From positions 1 through 15,302 of the forward strand of contig JASBSE010000035.1 of NCBI GenBank assembly GCA_030149115.1: a DNA stretch of 15,302 nucleotides. The letters are read 5' to 3'. The notes below the pieces were generated by a model. That model did not search any database and was not told the DNA's origin. It saw only the letters and a program-made list of their open reading frames with translations. Below, in pieces: positions 1-6,155 of this stretch. A program made the translations under genes and the position numbers. This stretch comes from Winogradskyella sp. (GTDB taxonomy: Bacteria; Bacteroidota; Bacteroidia; Flavobacteriales; Flavobacteriaceae). How positions within the stretch are numbered: position 1 is the first letter of the stretch; every line of letters begins with the position of its first letter.

Positions 1-44
1 CTTTTTTATTGATGAGTAATGTTTTATACCCAATGTAAATACTT

Positions 45-1109
45 TTAAAAAAAATAGTTATATAACTTGCTTAATAAAGGGAATAATAAAACTATTGCAA
101 GTGCTATATATAATATGTTATATACTAATCTATAATCGATACTTTCTGAAGTATTTTGTACTACAGTGATTTTCGAAATTTCATCGTGCCAACCTAATTC
201 TCCAAAAAATGAAAATGATTCAAAAGGAATTTTTCTAGAAAATGATCTCACCAATACAGCCTTAAAATTAATATCAATATTCTTTAAAACTGCTAAACTT
301 GTGTTGGTTAAAATTTTTGCAGGAGTTGTTTTTAATATACTTTCAAAACTTATATAATATAACAAGCTTAAAATGGTAAAAATAATAAAGACAGTAAAAC
401 GTTCACCAAGTATGGGTACCAGCCAACTTACAAAATCAAGAAATATTTTATAATGCATTAAATAGAACGAAAATATAAGCATACCTATAAATGCATCTAG
501 TACAAAATGTGATAATCGCTGATATCGTTTAGCTCTTGAAATATTAAAATCTCTATAATTAGTTAGGCGAGGGTTTATACTATCCTTTTGCACCACAAAC
601 TTATTCCATTCAGTCACTAAAACATAACTGACACATAGAATCATAATGGATTTAATTAATCCTAAAACCCAAAAATGAGGTGTTATATCTACACCAGGAT
701 AAAATAGATGTATTATGCTTAGAAGTATTGAAAAAAAGGCAATAAAAAAATATATACTAAAGCAAAATTTCAAAATTCGAATTTCCTTATTCTTTGAAAT
801 AAGGTAAATCAAAACTCCAATGGCAAAAATACCGTAAAATATATAATTCAAGTATGATAAACTCACAAAGCTAGTTTCATCTAAATACCATCTGTAATCA
901 TATAACTCTGTCCCAAATAGTTCGAAGTTAATTTTATCAAAATTTACTACTTGAGTTATGGTAATAATCCATTCACTAACCTCTAAATCATTAAAATTTA
1001 TATTATCATATAAAATTGAAATGCCTACTGAAGATAGTATTAAATAAGACGCAATTATTGCTACATTATTTAATACCAATCTATGGAATGATTTTAAGAA
1101 CAGTTCCAT
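45..1109 (-). CDS. RDD family integral membrane protein with N-terminal membrane extension
   Basis: A 354-residue inner-membrane protein of unknown substrate. About seven hydrophobic segments are visible (roughly residues 13-33, 86-105, 113-134, 146-166, 203-219, 236-256 and 330-350). The C-terminal half matches the RDD fold: R198-L-S-H-F-V-L-D205 opens one helix, then ESILKTTPAKILTN (256-269), then R292-KIPFESFSFFGE and the GWHDE box at 306-310. RDD proteins are usually about 150 residues, so the first 190 residues with about four membrane helices are an extension. Some RDD proteins have been linked to ion transport or salt tolerance, but nothing here shows a substrate. Its ATG shares one base with the stop codon of the upstream gshB-like gene (TAATG), which indicates translational coupling as the last gene of the aroC operon. 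The family call is fairly firm; the function is unknown. Confidence 0.8.
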   Translation of the reverse strand: MELFLKSFHRLVLNNVAIIASYLILSSVGISILYDNINFNDLEVSEWIITITQVVNFDKINFELFGTELYDYRWYLDETSFVSLSYLNYIFYGIFAIGVLIYLISKNKEIRILKFCFSIYFFIAFFSILLSIIHLFYPGVDITPHFWVLGLIKSIMILCVSYVLVTEWNKFVVQKDSINPRLTNYRDFNISRAKRYQRLSHFVLDAFIGMLIFSFYLMHYKIFLDFVSWLVPILGERFTVFIIFTILSLLYYISFESILKTTPAKILTNTSLAVLKNIDINFKAVLVRSFSRKIPFESFSFFGELGWHDEISKITVVQNTSESIDYRLVYNILYIALAIVLLFPLLSKLYNYFF

Positions 1110-2146
1110 TAAGCCTCATCAACCGTTTTACGAAGTCTAGTTCGTCTATCAAAAGCTTGTAATTGATCTAAAACTTTACTTTCTAAAAAATCAATCACTT
1201 TTTCTTCAACCCTTACTTTATTCTTGTATACTTTATTGATATAAGTAATCCCGCCAGGTGACATCACATTAACTTCCACCAATTTACCACCTATAACATC
1301 AATGCCTACAAAGTATAGTCCATCTTTAACCAATTTAGGTCCTATTTGTTTACAAAGTGCTTTTTCTGCCTTAGTAAGTGTATGTTTTTGAACGCTTCCA
1401 CCTGCAGAAACATTGGAACGATGATCATCTGAACCTGGAACACGTTTCATAGCTCCAACAGGTTCGCCATTTAGCATTAAAATCCTTACATCTCCTTGAT
1501 CAGCACCTTCTATGTAGTCTTGTAGAATAACATAGTTAGAAGTTCCATCAGAATTAGATATATAGAAATCTAAAAGCGAATTAATATTACTCATCGCTGA
1601 TTTTTCAATCAGAATAACACCAGAGCCACCAAAACCATTGAGTGGTTTAATTATCATCTTATCTGCCTTAGATTCTTTAATCTGTCGGACTAAATACTTT
1701 TTATTCTTTGATACATGTGTATTTGGAATGATATTACTGTGTGCATCCCCAAAAGCAGCTGTATATAGCTTGTTATTAGCCTCACGCATTCCTTCTAACG
1801 AGTTTATAATGAATACATCATCCTTTACTGAGTCTAAAAAATTAAGCATAATTGGGTCTAAAGGCGGATTTGCTCTAAAGAAGATGGCATCAAACCCAGC
1901 AAGAGGAAGCATTTCCTCTCTTAATTTCACCTTATTATAAAAAGACTTTAATGTCGAAGGGACCTTGTCCATTCTACCAACAACATTACAAAAGGCATTT
2001 GTAACACTATCTCTAATAGTTAAGTTTGCTGGTGTACACATGGCCACACCATGACCTCTTTTAGAACATTCTTTGATTAAGGCAAGACTAGTGTCATTTT
2101 CAGGATCTATTTTATCCCAAGGATACATTATAAAGCAAATATTCAT
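1109..2146 (-). CDS. gshB: Glutathione synthetase-like ATP-grasp ligase
   Basis: A 345-residue cytosolic ATP-grasp enzyme. The family reaction joins gamma-glutamylcysteine, glycine and ATP into glutathione. The N-terminal GshB domain carries the substrate-side motif RANPPLDP (91-98), equivalent to RKDPPFD in the proteobacterial enzyme, and NSLEGMREANNKL (115-127), equivalent to the NKPQSLRDCNEKL stretch. The ATP-grasp domain shows the glycine-rich loop KPLNGFGGSGV (167-177), DYIEGADQGDVRI (210-222), RSNVSAGGS (243-251) and the metal-binding end GIDVIGGKLVEVNVMSP (281-297). Length is slightly above the usual 315-320 residues because of a charged C-terminal tail. Codon 1 is an ATG, 62 bases after the symporter gene. 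No gshA lies nearby, so true glutathione synthesis would need a gamma-glutamylcysteine ligase elsewhere. A related peptide ligase role is possible. Confidence 0.85.
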   Translation of the reverse strand: MNICFIMYPWDKIDPENDTSLALIKECSKRGHGVAMCTPANLTIRDSVTNAFCNVVGRMDKVPSTLKSFYNKVKLREEMLPLAGFDAIFFRANPPLDPIMLNFLDSVKDDVFIINSLEGMREANNKLYTAAFGDAHSNIIPNTHVSKNKKYLVRQIKESKADKMIIKPLNGFGGSGVILIEKSAMSNINSLLDFYISNSDGTSNYVILQDYIEGADQGDVRILMLNGEPVGAMKRVPGSDDHRSNVSAGGSVQKHTLTKAEKALCKQIGPKLVKDGLYFVGIDVIGGKLVEVNVMSPGGITYINKVYKNKVRVEEKVIDFLESKVLDQLQAFDRRTRLRKTVDEA

Positions 2147-2208
2147 CTATGCTATGGTTTTTGTTGGTTAATGAAGTTTCTAATTTAATAAAATTCTAAT
2201 TACAAAAA

Positions 2209-3522
2209 CTATTTGACAGCCGCGTAATTGTCATCCCATTCCTTAGGCTTAGGTTCATGAAGTTTGTTTTGTGATTTTGCGACAAGCATAGAAACGGAAG
2301 CATCACCAGTAACATTAATTACTGTTCTACACATATCTAAAGGTCTATCTACAGCAAATATCAATGCTAATCCTGCTTCTGGTATTCCTGCATAACCAAG
2401 TACACCAACTAACATAACCATTCCTGCACCAGGAACAGCTGCAGAACCAATAGATGCTAATGTAGCAGTAGCTATAATACCTAACTGAGTGCCAAACGTC
2501 AAATCAATTCCAAAAGCCTGTGCTATAAACAATGCAGCAACTGCTTGATACAAACTTGTCCCATCCATATTTATAGTAGCTCCAACTGGCAATACGAAAC
2601 TAGCAACATCTTCGTCTACACCAAGGTGTTCTGTAACCCTTTCCATCGTTACCGGAAGTGTCGCAGCACTACTACTTGTAGAGAATGCCAACAATTGTGC
2701 TGGTGAAATTCCGTTTAAGAAAAATTTAGGTGACTTTTTTGTGAATACACGAACAGCTGACACATAAATTATAACCATAATAAGCAAGCCACCAATAACA
2801 GAAAGCGCATACATTGCTAGGGCAGCAAATAAATCTGCACTAGGTGATTCTACAACTAAAGCTGCTAATAAAGCAAATACACCATAAGGTGCAGCAAGCA
2901 TTATAAGATCAACCATTTTTAAAATAACATCATTAACGCCGTCAAAAAAGTCCTTAACAGGTTTTCCTTTTTCTTCTGGGATAAGAATCAATGAAATACC
3001 AAAAAATACCGCAAAGAAAATAACTTGAAGCATATTTCTATTATTTCTGAGTGCTTCAAAAATGTTATCAGGAACTAAATCTACAAGTGGCTGAAGCGGT
3101 CCTTTGTTTTTTTGCTCCATATTTGCTTCTTTTTTAGCTGCCGCATCAGCTGCATAAGCTTCTACAAGTTCGTTTCTGGTTTCTTCTGTTATGGTCTCAC
3201 CTGGTTTTACTAAATTAACAACAATTAGTCCTATAGATACAGCAATAACAGTTGTTAAAACATAGGTTATTATTGTCCTAGTTCCCATTTTAGAGAGACT
3301 AGAAATGTCTTTGAGGTCTGTAATACCTTTAATTAAAGCAGCTAAAATTAAAGGTATAGCAATCAATTTAAGAGAATTAATAAATATAGTACCAAAAGGT
3401 TTTATCCAATCTTTTACAAAATTTGCTCCCCATTCAAAATTAACAATCAAAAGTGCAAAAAGCACTCCTAAAACCATTCCTATAATAATTTTCCAATGTA
3501 ATGCGAGTTTCTTCATTTTCAT
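2209..3522 (-). CDS. Dicarboxylate/amino acid:cation symporter (glutamate/aspartate type, DAACS/SLC1 family)
   Basis: A 437-residue inner-membrane secondary transporter of the GltPh/GltT fold, which imports acidic amino acids or C4-dicarboxylates with Na+ or H+. The diagnostic elements are present in order: the serine-rich hairpin HP1 STSSSAATLP (281-290), the cation-site motif NMDGT (318-322), hairpin HP2 around SIGSAAVPGAG (357-367), and the last helix DMCRTVINVTGD (396-407). In that helix D396, R399, T400, N403 and D407 align with the GltPh residues that bind substrate and sodium. The arginine at the R397-equivalent position favours an acidic substrate over a neutral one. A charged, alanine-rich loop (about 112-142) lies between helices, probably outside the membrane. 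The ATG at 3522 is chosen; a second ATG two codons later is also possible. The gene follows the small membrane protein gene by only 13 bases. Confidence 0.93.
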   Translation of the reverse strand: MKMKKLALHWKIIIGMVLGVLFALLIVNFEWGANFVKDWIKPFGTIFINSLKLIAIPLILAALIKGITDLKDISSLSKMGTRTIITYVLTTVIAVSIGLIVVNLVKPGETITEETRNELVEAYAADAAAKKEANMEQKNKGPLQPLVDLVPDNIFEALRNNRNMLQVIFFAVFFGISLILIPEEKGKPVKDFFDGVNDVILKMVDLIMLAAPYGVFALLAALVVESPSADLFAALAMYALSVIGGLLIMVIIYVSAVRVFTKKSPKFFLNGISPAQLLAFSTSSSAATLPVTMERVTEHLGVDEDVASFVLPVGATINMDGTSLYQAVAALFIAQAFGIDLTFGTQLGIIATATLASIGSAAVPGAGMVMLVGVLGYAGIPEAGLALIFAVDRPLDMCRTVINVTGDASVSMLVAKSQNKLHEPKPKEWDDNYAAVK

Positions 3523-3535
3523 TTTTTAGGTTATG

Positions 3536-4030
3536 TTAATCGATGTATTTTGAAATTAACTTTCGAGATGCTATTAATATAATACCAACAATTATATATA
3601 CTAAGTCATTATATAATAATTGCTTTTCAACAATATTAGTAGCGTATAAAGCTGAATAACTTTGAACTTGAGACTTAAAATAAAGAAAACCATGGTGTAA
3701 TACGTTTGGTAAATTATTAAAAATAAGACTTAGGCCAATCACTGCAGCACTAATTTCAAGTATATATTTTCTTTCAATGTTTGAGAAATGAAAAGTTTCT
3801 GAGTCGTAACCTCTACCTAAACGAAAGAAATCAACAATAACATCTGTATACCATAGCATAACAAATACCAGCACCAAGAAAAGCAGAATAATTGCAATTA
3901 ATATTATACCTGAAGATGCCTCTGTACCAAACCAAGGAATAATATTCGCTAAAGCTGGAAATATTCCATTGACAATGACAAGCAAAGCCAATATTTTAAT
4001 AACTACTTTAAAAAAATCTCTAGGACTCAT
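3536..4030 (-). CDS. Small four-helix membrane protein, unknown function
   Basis: A 164-residue protein with four predicted membrane segments (about residues 8-32, 39-61, 89-106 and 142-160). A polar stretch at 66-85 (FRLGRGYDSETFHFSNIERK) and an aromatic loop at 112-140 are probably outside the bilayer. No catalytic motif or known family was recognised. Its ATG follows the aroC stop codon with no gap (TAA immediately followed by ATG), and its own stop is 13 bases before the symporter start. It is therefore almost certainly co-translated with both. It could be an accessory or regulatory subunit of the symporter, but this is only inferred from position. Confidence 0.75.
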   Translation of the reverse strand: MSPRDFFKVVIKILALLVIVNGIFPALANIIPWFGTEASSGIILIAIILLFLVLVFVMLWYTDVIVDFFRLGRGYDSETFHFSNIERKYILEISAAVIGLSLIFNNLPNVLHHGFLYFKSQVQSYSALYATNIVEKQLLYNDLVYIIVGIILIASRKLISKYID

Positions 4031-5095
4031 TTATAATTTTGTTGTTCTGTCTAAAAGAATAAAATCGGCTAAAACCAAAGCAGTCATAGCTTCTACAATA
4101 GGCACAGCTCTAGGTACAACACAAGGATCGTGACGTCCTTTACCTTGCATTTCAACAATCTCTCCTTTGCTATTTATAGTCTCTTGTTTTTGTAATGTTG
4201 TTGCCACTGGCTTAAAGGCCACTCTAAAGTATATGTCCATACCATTGCTTATACCTCCTTGTATACCACCAGATAAATTAGTTTGTGTTGTGCCATCCTC
4301 ATTAAACTTGTCGTTATGCTCACTACCTATCATTTTTGCTCCGCAAAAACCACTTCCGTATTCGAAGCCTTTAACTGCGTTAATTGACAGCATAGCTTTA
4401 CCTAACTCGGCATGAAGTTTATCAAAAACAGGTTCACCCAATCCAGCAGGAACATTTTGTAAAACACAGGTTATGGTTCCGCCAATAGTATCACCCTGTT
4501 TCTTTATTTCTTGCACTTTGGCAATCATTTTTTCTGCAGAGGCCTCATCAGGACAACGGATGATATTGGATTCGATTTTACTAAAATCTAAATCCTGATA
4601 AGGTTTATCTATAAAAATATCCCCTACCGAAGACGTAAAAGCATTAATCCTAATTGAAGTTAGCATTTGCTTAGCTATAGCACCTGCCACTACTCTACTT
4701 GCAGTTTCACGTGCAGAACTTCTTCCTCCTCCTCTATAATCTCTTACACCATATTTCTTGTCATAAGTATAATCAGCATGACTTGGTCGATAAACATCTT
4801 TTATATGCGAATAATCCTTAGATTTTTGGTTAGTGTTTTTTATAACAAAACCAATTGGGGTTCCGGTTGTTACTCCTTCAAAAACACCAGACAAAAACTC
4901 CACTGTATCTGGTTCTTTACGCTGAGTAACAATTTTAGATTGTCCTGGTTTACGTCGGTTTAATTCGTTTTGAACTGCATCAAAATCTAATTTTAAACCC
5001 GAAGGGCATCCATCAATTATTCCTCCAATAGCTACACCATGAGATTCACCAAACGTAGTGAGTTTGAAAAGTTTTCCGAAAGAATTTCCTGCCAT
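4031..5095 (-). CDS. aroC: Chorismate synthase
   Basis: A 354-residue cytosolic FMN-dependent enzyme that converts 5-enolpyruvylshikimate-3-phosphate to chorismate, the last step of the shikimate pathway and the branch point to aromatic amino acids, folates and quinones. All three family signatures are visible: GESHG near the N terminus (16-20), RGGGRSSARETASRVVAGA (121-139), and RHDPCVVPRAVPIVEA (321-336). DVYRPSHADYTY (100-111) and GGIQGGISNG (276-285) are further conserved active-site and FMN-site stretches. The length is normal for the family and the frame is intact. It is the first gene of a five-gene minus-strand run, with a 208-base divergent intergenic region upstream. Confidence 0.98.
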   Translation of the reverse strand: MAGNSFGKLFKLTTFGESHGVAIGGIIDGCPSGLKLDFDAVQNELNRRKPGQSKIVTQRKEPDTVEFLSGVFEGVTTGTPIGFVIKNTNQKSKDYSHIKDVYRPSHADYTYDKKYGVRDYRGGGRSSARETASRVVAGAIAKQMLTSIRINAFTSSVGDIFIDKPYQDLDFSKIESNIIRCPDEASAEKMIAKVQEIKKQGDTIGGTITCVLQNVPAGLGEPVFDKLHAELGKAMLSINAVKGFEYGSGFCGAKMIGSEHNDKFNEDGTTQTNLSGGIQGGISNGMDIYFRVAFKPVATTLQKQETINSKGEIVEMQGKGRHDPCVVPRAVPIVEAMTALVLADFILLDRTTKL

Positions 5096-5303
5096 TAATT
5101 CTTATTTTACGCTAATGTAAACGTATTATTACAGAAACAAAAATCATCATCTGTTTTTTGATGCTCATTATAACTTCAAACCCAAAGGTTTCAACATAAC
5201 TTTTCTCATAACAATTTAATAACAGTTTGCTCATAGTTAGTTAATTATATCATTACAATCAGTTAATAACAATACATGTAATTTGTACCATTGATTTTTA
5301 GCC
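5096..5303. other. Divergent intergenic region, aroC / phosphoesterase
   Basis: These 208 AT-rich bases carry the candidate aroC promoter. On the plus strand only a poor -7-like TAATTTG (5279-5285), about 19 bases before the TTG start codon, was found. No hairpin, RNA or small coding sequence was recognised. Confidence 0.5.
5183..5214 (-). promoter_or_regulatory. Candidate Bacteroidota promoter for the aroC operon
   Basis: On the minus strand a TTG (5214-5212) is followed after 21 bases by AACCTTTG (5190-5183). That differs by one base from the Bacteroidota -7 consensus TAnnTTTG, with a spacer inside the usual 17-23. The implied transcript start is near 5177, giving a leader of about 80 bases to the aroC ATG at 5095. 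This is a pattern match in AT-rich DNA only. Confidence 0.35.
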
Positions 5304-6155
5304 TTGAATTTAAAGAGAAAAGTAGAAATAGCGGTTATATCTGATGTTCACTTAGGAACGTTTGGCTGTCAGGCTAAACAACTCTTAACCTACTTGAATA
5401 GTATTGAGCCAAAGAAGTTAATTCTTAATGGTGATATTGTTGATATCTGGCAATTTAAAAAACGGTACTTTCCAAAATCGCACTTAAGTGTCATTAAAAA
5501 AATCATGGACTTTGCAGCAAATGGTACTGAAGTGATTTATATTACTGGTAATCATGATGAAATGCTTAGGAAATTTACAGACACTGAGATTGGTAATATT
5601 TCTATAGTAAACAAGCTTGTTTTAGATTTAGATGGAAAAAAAGCTTGGTTTTTTCATGGTGATGTTTTTGATATTTCTATTCAAAATGCAAAATGGTTAG
5701 CTAAACTTGGTGGTTGGGGCTACGACCTTTTAATATTATTAAATAGCGTTGTGAATTGGGGATTAGAGAAGCTTGGAAAAGAGCGATATTCCCTTTCTAA
5801 ACGCATTAAAAATAGTGTTAAAGGTGCAGTGAAATATATAAATGACTTTGAAAAAGTTGCTACGGATCTTGCGATAGAAAATGGTTATGATTATGTGGTT
5901 TGCGGACATATACATCAACCAAAAATGCTCATTAAAGAAAATAAGCATGGTAAAACGACGTATCTAAATTCTGGTGATTGGGTAGAAAATTTTACAGCCT
6001 TAGAATATCAGTTTAAACGTTGGAAAGTCTATAATTACAACAACGACAAACTTTCACCTTTTTTTGCCGATGAGGAACTAAAGGATATGGATGTAAAAGA
6101 TCTTATTGCAGCCATTACGATAGTTGAGCAACCTAAAAAGAAAAAATCAAAGTAA
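5304..6155 (+). CDS. LpxH-like metallophosphoesterase (UDP-2,3-diacylglucosamine diphosphatase family)
   Basis: A 283-residue calcineurin-fold phosphoesterase. The full dinuclear metal set is present: SDVHLG (13-18), NGDIVD (42-47), the signature GNHDE (82-86), HGD (118-120) and CGHIHQP (200-206). The layout, with a long insert containing WLAKLGGWGYD (131-141) and RYSLSKRIK (161-169), is that of the LpxH-like group. Its founder cleaves UDP-2,3-diacylglucosamine to lipid X in lipid A synthesis at the inner membrane. Bacteroidota often carry several such paralogues, so the substrate is not certain. Translation must start at TTG 5304: the in-frame stop TGA at 5292-5294 lies just upstream, and no in-frame ATG occurs before the DVHLG motif. 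The C terminus is lysine-rich. The gene is divergent from aroC and its end overlaps the next gene by 9 bases. Confidence 0.88.
   Translation: MNLKRKVEIAVISDVHLGTFGCQAKQLLTYLNSIEPKKLILNGDIVDIWQFKKRYFPKSHLSVIKKIMDFAANGTEVIYITGNHDEMLRKFTDTEIGNISIVNKLVLDLDGKKAWFFHGDVFDISIQNAKWLAKLGGWGYDLLILLNSVVNWGLEKLGKERYSLSKRIKNSVKGAVKYINDFEKVATDLAIENGYDYVVCGHIHQPKMLIKENKHGKTTYLNSGDWVENFTALEYQFKRWKVYNYNNDKLSPFFADEELKDMDVKDLIAAITIVEQPKKKKSK

Noticed and set aside
1638..1940. Plus-strand open frame of 100 residues
   Set aside because: It is antisense to the gshB-like ATP-grasp domain and its composition is explained by that gene.
2157..2209. Inverted repeat GTTTTTGT / ACAAAAAC between the symporter and gshB-like genes
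   Set aside because: The arms are 37 bases apart and of very low complexity, with no GC in the stem beyond two pairs; likely chance.
2203..2211. TAGTTTTTG on the minus strand as a promoter for the gshB-like gene
   Set aside because: It needs an extra base in the -7 element, overlaps the symporter stop codon, and no TTG lies at the right distance.
4667..4963. Plus-strand open frame of 98 residues rich in Ser/Thr/Cys
   Set aside because: It lies entirely opposite conserved aroC coding sequence and has no recognisable motif; it is a shadow frame.
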